DNA from: Actinophytocola sp035634895
GTDB taxonomy: Bacteria > Actinomycetota > Actinomycetes > Mycobacteriales > Pseudonocardiaceae
DNA: 64,000 bases
NCBI RefSeq assembly: GCF_035634895.1
Contig: NZ_DASQCC010000192.1
Location: 1-64,000, forward strand
Reading direction: 5' to 3'
The first letter of the stretch is position 1. Every line of letters begins with the position of its first letter. The notes below the pieces were generated by a model. The model searched no databases, was not told where the DNA came from, and was given only the letters and a program-made list of their open reading frames with translations. Position numbers and translations under genes: made by a program. Positions 24,672 through 33,349 of this stretch are shown here, in pieces.

Positions 24672-25490
24672 ATGCGTGAGATCGACACCGGCACCACCGA
24701 CCTGCTCGCCCACGTCGAACGCGGCGTCGGGGTGGTCACGCTCAACCGGCCCGACCGGCGCAACGCGCTGTCGCCGGAGATGCTGAGCGCGCTCGCCGCG
24801 GTGCTGCCGGAGCTGGAAGCCGCGGCGGACGTGCGCGCGCTGCTGCTGACGGGTGCCGGCGCGGCGTTCTGTGCCGGCGGGGACGTCAAGGAGTTCGCGG
24901 CCCGGGGCGGGGAAGGCGGGGGCACGACGGTGCCGCACGAGGAGCGGATCAGGCGCCAGCAGGTCCTGCAACGCGCGACGACCGGGCGGCTGTACGGGTT
25001 CGCCAAGCCGACCGTCGCCGCGCTGCCTGGTGCGGCCGCGGGCGCCGGACTGGGGTTGGCACTGGCCTGCGACCTGCGGATCGGGCACGCGAAGACCGTG
25101 TTCGCGACGGCGTTCGGCAAGGTCGGGCTGTCCGGCGACTACGGCGCGACCTGGCTGCTGTCCCGGCTCGCCGGCCCGGCACGGGCGCGGCGCGCGATGT
25201 TCCTCGGCGAGCGGATCGACGCGGCGACCGCGCAGCGCTGGGGCCTGCTGGACTGGGTGGTCGACGCCGAGGAGCTGGCCGGCTTCGCGCTGGACACGGC
25301 GGGGGAGCTGGCGGCCGGGTCGCCGGAGTCCCTCGCCGCGATGAAGAAGAACCTTCTTGACGCGGACCGGTTCGACCTACCGGACGCCATGGACCGCGAG
25401 GTGCCGCGCCACCTCGCGTGCGGGCTGACCGAGAACCACCGGGAGGCGGTGCGGGCGTTCGTGGAGAAGCGCCCACCCGCCTTCAGCTGA
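24672..25490 (+). CDS. Enoyl-CoA hydratase/isomerase family protein
   Basis: 272 aa crotonase fold: GVVTLNRPDRRNALSPEML, LLLTGAGAAFCAGGDVKEFAARG (oxyanion loop), PTVAALPGAAAGAGLGLALACDLRI, FGKVGLSGDYGATWLL and a C-terminal AVRAFVEKRPPAF. At the position where classic hydratases carry a second catalytic Glu the sequence reads SGDYG, as in PaaG/isomerase-type members, so isomerase or unusual hydratase activity is likely. No other beta-oxidation genes adjoin it. Confidence 0.9.
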   Translation: MREIDTGTTDLLAHVERGVGVVTLNRPDRRNALSPEMLSALAAVLPELEAAADVRALLLTGAGAAFCAGGDVKEFAARGGEGGGTTVPHEERIRRQQVLQRATTGRLYGFAKPTVAALPGAAAGAGLGLALACDLRIGHAKTVFATAFGKVGLSGDYGATWLLSRLAGPARARRAMFLGERIDAATAQRWGLLDWVVDAEELAGFALDTAGELAAGSPESLAAMKKNLLDADRFDLPDAMDREVPRHLACGLTENHREAVRAFVEKRPPAFS

Positions 25491-25518
25491 CACCGCCAGG
25501 ACGTGGTGGTCCCGGCCG

Positions 25519-25899
25519 TCAGCGGGCCACGGCCTCCTCGACCGACGGGACCACGGTGATGATCTCGGTCAGCCCGGTGAGCTCGATGGACCGGAGCACC
25601 GCGCGGTGGGGAGCGACGACGGTCAGCCGGGCACCCAGGTCGGCGTAGCGCTGGGAACGCTCGGCGAGCAGGCCCAGCCCGGACGACGCGAGGAAGTCGA
25701 CGCCCGTGAGGTCGACCACCAGCGGGACGTCCACCTGGACCGGTTCCTGGTCGAACCGTTCGGCGAGCAGCGGGGTGGTGCTCAGGTCGATCTCACCGGT
25801 GGCCCGGAGGATCACGACACCGCCCTCGACGAACCGTTCTACTCGTAACAGCGGGGCGACAGACGGACCGCCTTCACGCTGGATGGAAAGGTCGGCCAT
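25519..25899 (-). CDS. STAS-domain anti-sigma factor antagonist
   Basis: 126 aa from ATG 25899, chosen because GGAGG is five bases upstream; an ATG at 25926 is possible. STAS fold: VVILRATGEIDLSTTPLLAERF, LVVDLTGVDFLASSGLGLLAERS with the phosphorylatable Ser of the DFxxSSG motif, ARLTVVAPHRAVLRSIELTGL. In partner switching the unphosphorylated form captures an anti-sigma kinase. The preceding HATPase gene overlaps its start by 26 bases, so the pair are matched in expression as RsbV/RsbW pairs are. Confidence 0.93.
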   Translation of the reverse strand: MADLSIQREGGPSVAPLLRVERFVEGGVVILRATGEIDLSTTPLLAERFDQEPVQVDVPLVVDLTGVDFLASSGLGLLAERSQRYADLGARLTVVAPHRAVLRSIELTGLTEIITVVPSVEEAVAR

Positions 25900-26314
25900 T
25901 GCTGCCTCCGGTGCTGGATGGGTCACTGTGCCGGGCGAACCGCGCCCACACGGTCTTTCCGCCGTCGTCGGGGTGAAGGGTCACTCCCCACTCCGTGGCG
26001 AGGCCGTCCACGAGGACCAGGCCGTTGCCCCGATGGGTTCCGGCGGCGAACCGGGAGCTGCCCATGGTGGGCAACCGCGCGTTGGTGTCGTCGACCTCGA
26101 TCACGACCTGCCACGGGGAGTCGGAGCGGAGAAGCCGTACCTCGCACGGTCCGCCACCGTGGTCGTAGGCGTTGCTGACCAGCTCGGTGACCACGAGCAG
26201 GATGTCGCCGCGGGTCTCACCGGCGTGACCCGCCAACTCCGCCGCCACCCAGTGTCGTACGTCGGTCACCATGTCCGGCCGGGAGTCACGCAGGTCCATC
26301 GTCGAGGACGTCAT
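25874..26314 (-). CDS. RsbW-like HATPase (anti-sigma serine kinase)
   Basis: 146 aa from ATG 26314 (a TTG at 26338 is the alternative). GHKL ATPase: N-box ELVSNAYDHGGGP, then VIEVDDTNARLP (G1 region), RGNGLVLVDGLATEWGV (G2), and KTVWARF. Such short HATPase proteins bind a stress sigma factor or phosphorylate the STAS antagonist. It precedes and overlaps the STAS gene. The ending RHSDPSSTGGSNGRPFHPA beyond the fold is unrelated to the family and looks disordered. Confidence 0.9.
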   Translation of the reverse strand: MTSSTMDLRDSRPDMVTDVRHWVAAELAGHAGETRGDILLVVTELVSNAYDHGGGPCEVRLLRSDSPWQVVIEVDDTNARLPTMGSSRFAAGTHRGNGLVLVDGLATEWGVTLHPDDGGKTVWARFARHSDPSSTGGSNGRPFHPA

Positions 26315-26631
26315 CAGATGGCCTGGACGGTCCGCCAACGTTCCTCGCTCGGGTTCTGACCACCTGTCAACCAGGTCGTCGTGCCCGCGGGTTACCCACT
26401 GGGACGCCGTTCATGCGTGTGTCGCGCAGGTCGCCGCGACGCACTCAGCACCCCACTGGACTCTCGGCGTACCGGGACGAACTCAGTCGCCGGATCGCGG
26501 ATACAAACGCCCGCCCACGGGAACCTCCGGTGCAGGTGTCCGGTCGGTTGAGAACCCAGCCGACCGGCCGCCGCAAACTCACCCGGCTCCCGGCCGTCGC
26601 CGATGGACCGTCCAGCCAGGTCCGCCGGCGA
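26315..26631. other. Divergent gap between the two HATPase genes
   Basis: About 320 bases. Frames are open but lack domains. On the minus strand a TTGACA hexamer reads at 26372-26367 before the STAS/HATPase pair, without a convincing -10. On the plus strand the SigF/SigB-type promoter lies at its right end. Confidence 0.5.
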
Positions 26632-26656
26632 GTTTGCGTCCGGGCCGGCCGGGTAT
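26632..26656 (+). promoter_or_regulatory. SigF/SigB-type stress promoter
   Basis: GTTT (26632-26635), 15 bases, GGGTAT (26651-26656): a textbook match to the group-3 stress sigma (SigF/SigB) consensus of actinobacteria, 41 bases before the ATG of the second HATPase gene. Confidence 0.8.
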
Positions 26657-26697
26657 TCAGCTCTCGCATCGACACCGAGAGGCGGGGTGCGACAGCC

Positions 26698-27117
26698 ATG
26701 GACGTGGTTTCGGACGACACGGAAGACGGCGCGGCAGACCTGGGGTTCTGCGTGCCGGCCGCCAGTGAGCGACTCCACCAGCTCCGGCAGGCGCTGATCG
26801 CGTGGGCTCGCCGCGTGGGCCTCGCGGCCGAGGCCGCCAGTGATCTCGTGCTCGCCACGTACGAAGCCATGGCCAACGTGGTCGACCACGCCTACCGCGG
26901 CCGCTCGAACGGCCTGCTCGACCTCCAGGCACGCGCCGACCGAACCCGCCGCACCGTCACGGTCACCGTCACCGACTACGGCCGCTGGCGGCCACCCACT
27001 CAGGGCCCCACCCTCCGCGGTCGCGGGCTCGCGCTCATCCGCGGCCTGGCCCAGCACACCGAGATCCGCCCCGGCCGGCACGGCACCACCGTGGCGATGA
27101 CCTACCGCCTGGCGTGA
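26698..27117 (+). CDS. Second RsbW-like HATPase protein
   Basis: 139 aa from ATG 26698; the upstream open frame (to 26413) is not coding by composition and contains the promoter. Begins MDVVSDDTEDGAADLGFCVP. GHKL features: RQALIAWARRVGLAAEAASDLVLATYEAMANVVDHAYRG (N-box EAMANVVDHA), VTVTVTDYGRW, and RGRGLALIRGLAQHTEI. It is likely an anti-sigma kinase for a SigF/SigB-like factor. Its promoter is of the type recognised by that very class of sigma, implying negative feedback. It diverges from the STAS/HATPase pair. Confidence 0.88.
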   Translation: MDVVSDDTEDGAADLGFCVPAASERLHQLRQALIAWARRVGLAAEAASDLVLATYEAMANVVDHAYRGRSNGLLDLQARADRTRRTVTVTVTDYGRWRPPTQGPTLRGRGLALIRGLAQHTEIRPGRHGTTVAMTYRLA

Positions 27118-27129
27118 GACCGGACGCTT

Positions 27130-27151
27130 GATCTCCACCATACTGGAGGTC
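27130..27151. promoter_or_regulatory. Imperfect dyad before the second epoxide hydrolase
   Basis: GATCTCCA, six bases, TGGAGGTC: one mismatch in 8-bp arms, centred 25 bases before the GTG start. It has the size of a repressor site; no regulator gene is adjacent. Confidence 0.45.
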
Positions 27152-27164
27152 CTACGGTCGGCCC

Positions 27165-28262
27165 GTGGCGTCAGAGACAGAGATCGACCCGTTCCGTATC
27201 GACATCCCCCAGCCCGCCCTCGACGACCTGGCCGACCGGCTCGCCCGTACTCGTTGGCCCAACGAGGTCGCCGGCGCCGGGTGGGACTACGGCTTCCCGA
27301 TGGCGCGGCTCAGGGAACTGGCCCAGTACTGGCGCACCGGCTACGACTGGCGCGAGCATGAGGCAGCGCTCAACGAGCTGCCGCACTTCACCACCGAGAT
27401 CGACGGCCAGAACATTCACTTCGTCCACGTCCGGTCCGCGAAGCCGGACGCGCTCGCGCTGGTCCTCACCCACGGCTGGCCCGGCTCGTTCCTGGAGTTC
27501 CTCGACGTGATCGAGCCGCTGTCGCGCGACTTCCACCTGGTGGTTCCGTCCATCCCGGGCTACGGCTTCTCCGGGCCGACCCACGAGCGCGGGTGGGATG
27601 TCGTCCGGGTCGCGCGGGCCTGGGCCGAGCTGATGTCCCGTCTCGGGTACGAGCGCTACGGCGCTCAGGGCGGCGACTTCGGCTCGGGCATCTCGCTGGC
27701 GCTCGGCGCGGTGGCCCCCGATCGGGTCGTCGCGGTGCACGTCAACTTCCTCCCGACCCGGCCGGTCCCCGGCGTCGAACTGTCCGAGCCGGACGAGGCT
27801 CGGCTGGCCAAGGTCCGGCAGCTGATGGCGAACCGTCCGCCCTACCAGGCCCTGCAGGCCCTCACCCCGCAGACCATCGGCTACGCCCTGACCGACTCGC
27901 CGGTCGGCCAGCTGGTCTGGATCGCCGAGCGCTTCGCGCAGTGGACGGACCCTCGCTCGCCGATCAGTGACGAGCGGATGCTCACCAACATCTCGCTGTA
28001 CTGGCTGACCGCCACCGCGGCCTCCTCGGCGCGCCTGCACCACGACACGCCCCGCCGGACGGAGCCGTGCCCGGTACCGGTGGGCGTGGCGGTGTTCGCG
28101 CACGACATCACGCAGCCGGTGCGACCGCTGGCCGAGCGGCTGTACGACATCGCGCACTGGTCGGAGTTCGACCGCGGCGGCCACTTCGCCGCGATGGAGG
28201 TGCCGGACCTGCTCGCCGAGGACGTCCGGGAGTTCTTCCTCAACCGCCTGAAGCAGGACTAA
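27165..28262 (+). CDS. Epoxide hydrolase, EPHN-type
   Basis: 365 aa from GTG 27165. EHN domain (LARTRWPNEVAGAGWDYGF), HGWPGSFLEFLDVIEPL, nucleophile Asp in QGGDFGSG (near residue 170), TPQTIGYALTDSPVGQLVWIAERF lid, and catalytic His in RGGHFAAMEVPDLLAEDV. Same layout as the enzyme at 6128-7267 but diverged throughout. A small dyad precedes it. The stop codon overlaps the end of the convergent SRPBCC gene by four bases. Confidence 0.92.
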   Translation: MASETEIDPFRIDIPQPALDDLADRLARTRWPNEVAGAGWDYGFPMARLRELAQYWRTGYDWREHEAALNELPHFTTEIDGQNIHFVHVRSAKPDALALVLTHGWPGSFLEFLDVIEPLSRDFHLVVPSIPGYGFSGPTHERGWDVVRVARAWAELMSRLGYERYGAQGGDFGSGISLALGAVAPDRVVAVHVNFLPTRPVPGVELSEPDEARLAKVRQLMANRPPYQALQALTPQTIGYALTDSPVGQLVWIAERFAQWTDPRSPISDERMLTNISLYWLTATAASSARLHHDTPRRTEPCPVPVGVAVFAHDITQPVRPLAERLYDIAHWSEFDRGGHFAAMEVPDLLAEDVREFFLNRLKQD

Positions 28263-28816
28263 TGGATCGGACCGGCTCGGGAGGAGAGGCGTTCGCGTAG
28301 GCCGGCGGCCAGCCCGGCGACGGTGGCGAGGTCGACGAGCCCGCCGGCCGTAACGGCGAGGCGGCGATGCCGGACCGGGGCCATCCGCAGCCGGAGCAGC
28401 ACCCTGGTTCGCGCCGTGCCGAGTGGGCGCAGCGTGATCGACCAGCTGACGAGGGTGTGGCCGCGGCGTGAGGTGTAGACCAGGAGCCGGGGCGGTTCGA
28501 CCGCGGCGACCGTGAAGGTCTCGTCGCGGCCGCCGTAGTCCGGGACCACGTCGCCGACGTGCAGTTCGGACCAGCGCGGGTCCAGCCGCCGTGCCGCGCG
28601 GCGGTTCGCCGGCAGGAGTCGTTCGACGCGCCGGGGGAGGTACCAGCCGGCACGTCGTTTCCCGAGCTGGACCAGCCAGGGCCACACGGCCTCCGGTGCC
28701 GCGTCGACGGTGAAGCCGCGGTCCATCACCACGTCGGCCGGCGAGACGATGTCGTCGCCGGGACGAGGCTCGGCGCGCTCGCCGGGCGTGGCCCGAACCG
28801 AGGTCACTTTCGCCAC
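28259..28816 (-). CDS. SRPBCC-family protein
   Basis: 185 aa if started at GTG 28816 (VAKVTSVRATPGERAEPRPG). The frame is open to 28945, but that part has no family similarity. Ligand-binding fold: VVMDRGFTVDAAPEAVWPWLVQLGKRRAGWYLP, HVGDVVPDYGGRDETFTV, LLVYTSRRGHTLVSWSITL, then a C-terminal helix. The 'WPWLVQLGxxRAGWY' start is common to a subfamily of actinobacterial polyketide-cyclase-like proteins of unknown role. Confidence 0.78.
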   Translation of the reverse strand: MAKVTSVRATPGERAEPRPGDDIVSPADVVMDRGFTVDAAPEAVWPWLVQLGKRRAGWYLPRRVERLLPANRRAARRLDPRWSELHVGDVVPDYGGRDETFTVAAVEPPRLLVYTSRRGHTLVSWSITLRPLGTARTRVLLRLRMAPVRHRRLAVTAGGLVDLATVAGLAAGLRERLSSRAGPIH

Positions 28817-28959
28817 GACCTTGCCCTTCGTGTCCGGTGGTGTGCCGGCTCGTCCCGAGGTGCCGACGTCACGAGATGAGGCGGCCCCGCAAGTGTGTGA
28901 TGATCGTTCCGGGAACCCGTCACACCGATTTCTCCAGTTGAGCATCCCCTGGGAGCGCC

Positions 28960-30489
28960 ATGATCACCGCGCGGGCATCGATCCGTTCGTCGCTTGCCGC
29001 GGTGGCGGTCGGCGTCACGGTCGCCGCCTGTACGGCGTCCGTCCCGGCGGCGTCCACCCGATCGTCCACCACCTCCGGACCCGTCGCACAGGCAGCGGAG
29101 CTGGTGTCGCCCACCGCGGACATGACGGTGCTCGACACGACGCCGGGAGCAGGGTCCGCGATCGCGGTCAGCTCGTTGCTGTTCCGGCACGCGCCGGTGG
29201 TGGTCGTGGTCGCCGAGGGGGATCCGGCGGGCGTGGCCACCGCGGCGGCGGTCGCGCCTCGGGTGGGTGCGCCCGTGCTGGTGCTGCCCCACACTGGACG
29301 GGAGGCGGTGACGCGGCAGATCGCCCGGCTGTCACCGTCGGCGATCCTCGCCGCGGGTGCCGCGGCGCGGCAGGCTGTGCGGGGGAGCGCGGTGCCGGCC
29401 TTCCTGCTCGGCACGGGGACCGGCGCGCTGCCCGCGGGCCTGCCTCCCGTCGTGGCGCCGAGGCCCTTGGCCGTCACGGTGCTCGTCGACGTCACCCGCG
29501 ACGACGCGGCCGCCGCGGCGACCGCGCGTGCGGCGGGCGCGCGGGTCGTGCCCGTCCACGGCGCCGACCCGCGCGCCGACCCCGCGGCGATCGAGGCACT
29601 GCACGCGGCACCACCGAAGTCGGTCGTCGCGGTGGGCGGTGGCTTCGGGCCCGTCGAACGCCTGCGTGCACGGCTGGCCGCGGCGGCGACCGGCGTCCAG
29701 CTGCCGGGTGGCGGGCAGGTCATGATGCCGGGCCGGCGGCTTGTCTGCCTCTACGGTCACCCCGGGGCGAGGTCGCTCGGCGTGCTCGGCGAGCAGGACG
29801 TCGGCGGCAGCGTCGAACGCGCGAAACAGACCGCCAGGGCGTACGAGCCGTACAGCGACGTGCCGGTGGTGCCGGCGTTCGAGATCATCACCACCATCGC
29901 CGAGGGCGGTCCGGGCGCCGACGGCGACTTCTCGCGGGAGTCGAGTGTCGAGGCGCTGCGGCCGTGGGTCGAGGCAGCCGGCAACGCGGGTCTCTATGTC
30001 CTGCTGGACCTCCAGCCGGGGCGCGCGGACCTCACGGGGCAGGCACAGCGGTACGAGCCGCTGCTCAGCCTGCCGTACGTGGGCCTCGCGGTCGACCCGG
30101 AGTGGAAGCTCGGCCCCGACCAGCTGCCCCTCAGACAGATCGGCGGGATCGACGCCGCCGAGCTCAACCGGACCTCGGCCTGGCTGGCCGGGCTGACGGC
30201 CCAACACGCGTTGCCGCAGAAGTTGTTCGTCATCCACCAGTTCCGCCTGTCGATGATCCGCGACGAGCCCGCGCTGAACACCACCCAGGACGAGGTGTCC
30301 GTGTTGATCCACATGGACGGCCAGGGCTCGACCGCCCAGAAGGACTCGACCTGGCGCGCGGTGGTGACCGCGCGCCCGAGCGACATCCCCCTGGGCTGGA
30401 AGAACTTCTACGACGAGGACCACCCCATGCTCACCCCGGAGCAGACCATGTCCCGCCAACCCGCGCCGGTGATGATCAGCTACCAGTGA
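28960..30489 (+). CDS. Secreted lipoprotein of unknown function, two-domain
   Basis: 509 aa. Lipobox VTVAAC after a short Arg-containing signal. The first half (about 50-250) has repeated alternating Ala/Val strands and helices (PVVVVVAEGDPAGVATAAAV, VLVLPHTGREAVTRQIARL, SVVAVGGGFGPVERLRARL), reminiscent of the Rossmann-like cell-wall-binding repeat 2 fold. The second half (from LVCLYGHPGARSLGVLGEQD) resembles a TIM-barrel: YVLLDLQPGRADL, YVGLAVDPEWKL, QKLFVIHQFRLSMI, VLIHMDGQG, with acidic strand ends. Enzymatic action is unproved. Its TGA overlaps the GTG of the next gene. Confidence 0.65.
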   Translation: MITARASIRSSLAAVAVGVTVAACTASVPAASTRSSTTSGPVAQAAELVSPTADMTVLDTTPGAGSAIAVSSLLFRHAPVVVVVAEGDPAGVATAAAVAPRVGAPVLVLPHTGREAVTRQIARLSPSAILAAGAAARQAVRGSAVPAFLLGTGTGALPAGLPPVVAPRPLAVTVLVDVTRDDAAAAATARAAGARVVPVHGADPRADPAAIEALHAAPPKSVVAVGGGFGPVERLRARLAAAATGVQLPGGGQVMMPGRRLVCLYGHPGARSLGVLGEQDVGGSVERAKQTARAYEPYSDVPVVPAFEIITTIAEGGPGADGDFSRESSVEALRPWVEAAGNAGLYVLLDLQPGRADLTGQAQRYEPLLSLPYVGLAVDPEWKLGPDQLPLRQIGGIDAAELNRTSAWLAGLTAQHALPQKLFVIHQFRLSMIRDEPALNTTQDEVSVLIHMDGQGSTAQKDSTWRAVVTARPSDIPLGWKNFYDEDHPMLTPEQTMSRQPAPVMISYQ

Positions 30490-31472
30490 CGAGCCATCCA
30501 CCCGCGTCGCCACCCGCCGTCGAGCGGCGGGTGGACGTCGGCGACCTCGAACTCCGTGTGGTGGAACAGGGTTTCGGGCCTGCGGTGGTGCTGTGTCACG
30601 GCTTTCCCGGTCTCGCCCACAGTTGGCACCGTCAGCTGCCGGTGCTCGCCGCCAGCGGCTTCCGTGCGGTCGCACCGGACATGCGTGGCTACGGCGGCAG
30701 CGGCCGGCCCGCGGACCCGGCGGCCTACGACCGGCGCGGCACCGTCGCGGACATGGTCGGGCTGCTGGACGCGCTCGACATCGAGACGGCGGTCTTCGTC
30801 GGGCACGACTTCGGCGCCGACCTCGTGTGGGACCTTCCGCAGTGGGCTCCCGGCCGGGTCCGGGCGTTGGTCCAGCTCAGTGTGCCTCGCGGCGACACCT
30901 CACCGGTCCTGCCGAGCACCGCCTACGCCCGGGTCGCCCGTCGGCACTTCTTCCACCTGCAATACTTCCAGGACCCGTCGGCGGCCGACACCGAGTTGGC
31001 GGGAGATCCCGCAGGTTTCCTGTCGAGGGTGTTCTGGGCGCTCAGTGGCGATGGCCGGTATCTCGACGTCTTCCGGCACCCGAGCGAGGGAAACGGCTAT
31101 CTCGACGTCCTCCCCGAGGCGCCCGCCCTGCCGTGGCCGTGGCTGTCGGAGGACGACTTCGCCGTGTACGTCGACGCGTTCACCCGGACGGGCTTCACCG
31201 GGGGCCTGAACTGGTACCGCGCCGCCGACCACGTCTGGCGCGAGAAGCAGGTTCGGCCCGACGAGCCGGTCACGGTGCCCACGGTCTTCCTCACCGGCGA
31301 GCGGGACCCGGTTCGCCGGATCGTGGGTGACGCGTCGACCGCCGAGATGCTTGCCTCGGTGCCCGGGCTGGCCGGTGTCCACGTCATTCCCGGGGCCGGT
31401 CACTTCGTCCAGCTGGAGGCGGCCGACGAAGTGAACCGGATCATGCTGGAGTTCCTCGGTTCGCTGAGTTGA
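30486..31472 (+). CDS. Alpha/beta hydrolase, soluble epoxide hydrolase-like
   Basis: 328 aa from GTG 30486 (GTGA overlap). Core: VVLCHGFPGLAHSWHRQLPVL (HGFP oxyanion), MRGYGGSGRPADPAAYDRR, FVGHDFGADLVWDLPQW with nucleophile Asp, cap domain containing GGLNWYRA with the lid Tyr, TVFLTGERDPVRR and IPGAGHFVQLEAADEVN with catalytic His. This is the soluble-type epoxide hydrolase pattern, different from the two EPHN enzymes here. No signal peptide, although its gene is coupled to a lipoprotein gene. Confidence 0.9.
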   Translation: MTSHPPASPPAVERRVDVGDLELRVVEQGFGPAVVLCHGFPGLAHSWHRQLPVLAASGFRAVAPDMRGYGGSGRPADPAAYDRRGTVADMVGLLDALDIETAVFVGHDFGADLVWDLPQWAPGRVRALVQLSVPRGDTSPVLPSTAYARVARRHFFHLQYFQDPSAADTELAGDPAGFLSRVFWALSGDGRYLDVFRHPSEGNGYLDVLPEAPALPWPWLSEDDFAVYVDAFTRTGFTGGLNWYRAADHVWREKQVRPDEPVTVPTVFLTGERDPVRRIVGDASTAEMLASVPGLAGVHVIPGAGHFVQLEAADEVNRIMLEFLGSLS

Positions 31473-31526
31473 ACAAGAGGATTAATGCCCTGTAAACCTT
31501 TCCGGCTGATGCGGCACCCTTTAGCG

Positions 31527-32291
31527 ATGATCATCTCTGGGAACACTGTCTTCATTCCTGGTGCGACGAGCGGGATCGGCTTGGCTCTGGCTCTTGCGTT
31601 GCGGGCGCGGGGGAACACCGTGATCGTCGGTGGGCGCCGTGTCGAGTTGCTCGAGCGGATCGCCGAGGAGCACCCCGGCATCGACACCGTGCGGATCGAC
31701 ACCGCCGACCCCGCCAGCATCGCCGCCGCCGCCGAGCAGGTGCTGACCACGCACCCGGATCTCAACGTCCTGATCACGATGGCCGGCATCATGCGATTCG
31801 AGGACTGGCACCAGCCCGAGTCGTTTCTCAGCACGGCGGAGGCGGTGATCACGACGAACCTGCTCGGCACCGTGCGCCTCGTCGCCGCGTTCGTCGAGCA
31901 CCTGCGGACCCGCCCCGACGCGACGATCATGACCGTCACGTCGGGCCTCGCCTTCGTGCCGCTGAAGGTCACCCCCAGCTACAACGCCTCGAAGGCCGCG
32001 ATCCACATGCTCACCGAGTCGCTCCGCCTGCAGCTCGCCGACACCACGGTGAAGGTCGTGGAGCTGGTGCCGCCCGCGGTGCGGACGGCGCTGGTGCCCG
32101 GCCAGGAGACCAGTGAGTTCGCCGTACCACTGGACGAGTACGTCGGCGAGGTCGTGAAACTGCTCGAAGCACAACCCGACGCCGACGAGATCCTGGTCGA
32201 GCGCGTCAAGTTCTTCCGCCACAGCACGGCCCGCGGCGAGTACGCCCAGGTCGTGGCGTTCCTCAACGAACACGACCCGCTCGGAAAGTAG
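31527..32291 (+). CDS. Short-chain dehydrogenase (DltE-like SDR)
   Basis: 254 aa from ATG 31527 (MIISGNTVFIPGATSGIGLA); an ATG 42 bases upstream is also in frame. NAD(P) motif GATSGIG, MAGIMRF in place of NNAG, catalytic YNASK in TPSYNASKAAIHML, and a C-terminal PPAVRTALVPGQ segment. Homologous with DltE-type oxidoreductases, substrates unknown. Its end is marked by a 13-bp-stem hairpin. Confidence 0.92.
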   Translation: MIISGNTVFIPGATSGIGLALALALRARGNTVIVGGRRVELLERIAEEHPGIDTVRIDTADPASIAAAAEQVLTTHPDLNVLITMAGIMRFEDWHQPESFLSTAEAVITTNLLGTVRLVAAFVEHLRTRPDATIMTVTSGLAFVPLKVTPSYNASKAAIHMLTESLRLQLADTTVKVVELVPPAVRTALVPGQETSEFAVPLDEYVGEVVKLLEAQPDADEILVERVKFFRHSTARGEYAQVVAFLNEHDPLGK

Positions 32292-32310
32292 CCGCCACCC
32301 ACCGGGGTCC

Positions 32311-32342
32311 GCCTCCTTGCCGGGGTAAGCCGGCAAGGAGGC
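32311..32342 (+). terminator. Terminator hairpin after the first SDR
   Basis: GCCTCCTTGCCGG, six-base loop, CCGGCAAGGAGGC: a perfect 13-bp stem between two SDR genes. Confidence 0.85.
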
Positions 32343-32407
32343 AGGTGTGGATATGCTTTCCCGCGGCGTGTGGATCATGCGTGTTTCCGTACCGGGAGAG
32401 GAAATCC

Positions 32408-33346
32408 GTGACTGGGGCGAGTTCGGGATGGTCGTCTGCCGACATCCCCGACCAGCGAGGCCGCACCGCGGTGGTGACCGGCGCGAACTCCGGCATCGGG
32501 TTCGAGACCGCGAGAATGCTCGCCGAGCACGGCGCGCGAGTGGTGCTGGCGTGCCGCAGCCTCGAGAAGGCGGCGGTGGCACGAGACGCGATCCGCGCGA
32601 CCGCGCCGGAGGCCGAGCTGTCGCTGGTGCGGCTGGACCTGGCGTCGGCGGAGTCGGTGCGCGAGGCGGCGGCGACGGTCGGCGCCGAGCTCGACCGGAT
32701 CGACCTGCTGATCAACAATGCCGGCGCGGCGTTCGGCAGGCTCACCCTGATCGACGGGATCGACCGGACCTTCGTCACGAACGTGTTGGGGCCCTTCGCC
32801 TTCACCGGGTTGCTGTTGCCGCGCGTGCTGGCCGCGTCCGCCGGGCGGGTGGTCACGGTCAGCAGTGGCAGTCACGAGGCGGGCCGGCTCGATCTCGACG
32901 ACCTGGCCTACACACGCGGTCGCTACGGCCGTTGGCGTGCCTACGCGCGGTCCAAGCTCGCCAACCTGCTGTTCGCCTTCGAGCTCCAGCGGCGGTTGGC
33001 GGCGGCCGGAGAACGGGCGATCGCGGTGGCGGCACACCCGGGCGCCGCGGCCACCGACTTCGGCCGCAACAGCGGTGGCTTCACGCGCATAGCGTCCGCG
33101 CCACCACTGCGCTGGCTGGCGGCCCCGCTGGTCGCCACGGCCGCGGCAGGCGCGCTTCCCGTCCTGCGTGCCGCCGTCGACCCCGACGTTCGCGGCGGCG
33201 AGTTCTACGGCCCGGACGGGTTCCACGGCATCAAGGGGGCACCGCACAAGGTCCGGCCGGCGGCGGTGGCGGAGGACACGGCGGCGAGCGCGACGCTGTG
33301 GGAGACATGCGAACAGCTCACCGGCGTGCGCTGTTCGTCGCTGTGA
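32408..33346 (+). CDS. Short-chain dehydrogenase (retinol dehydrogenase-like SDR)
   Basis: 312 aa from GTG 32408, with GGGAGAGGAA upstream. Cofactor motif TGANSGIGFETARMLAEHGA, RLDLASAESVREAA, LLINNAGAAFGR, catalytic segment WRAYARSKLANLLFAFEL (Tyr and Lys present), HPGAAATDFGRNSGG. This is the oxidoreductase subgroup that resembles light-dependent protochlorophyllide reductase and retinol dehydrogenases (YxRSKLAN). Substrate unknown. It converges on the TetR gene. Confidence 0.92.
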   Translation: MTGASSGWSSADIPDQRGRTAVVTGANSGIGFETARMLAEHGARVVLACRSLEKAAVARDAIRATAPEAELSLVRLDLASAESVREAAATVGAELDRIDLLINNAGAAFGRLTLIDGIDRTFVTNVLGPFAFTGLLLPRVLAASAGRVVTVSSGSHEAGRLDLDDLAYTRGRYGRWRAYARSKLANLLFAFELQRRLAAAGERAIAVAAHPGAAATDFGRNSGGFTRIASAPPLRWLAAPLVATAAAGALPVLRAAVDPDVRGGEFYGPDGFHGIKGAPHKVRPAAVAEDTAASATLWETCEQLTGVRCSSL

Positions 33347-33349
33347 ACC

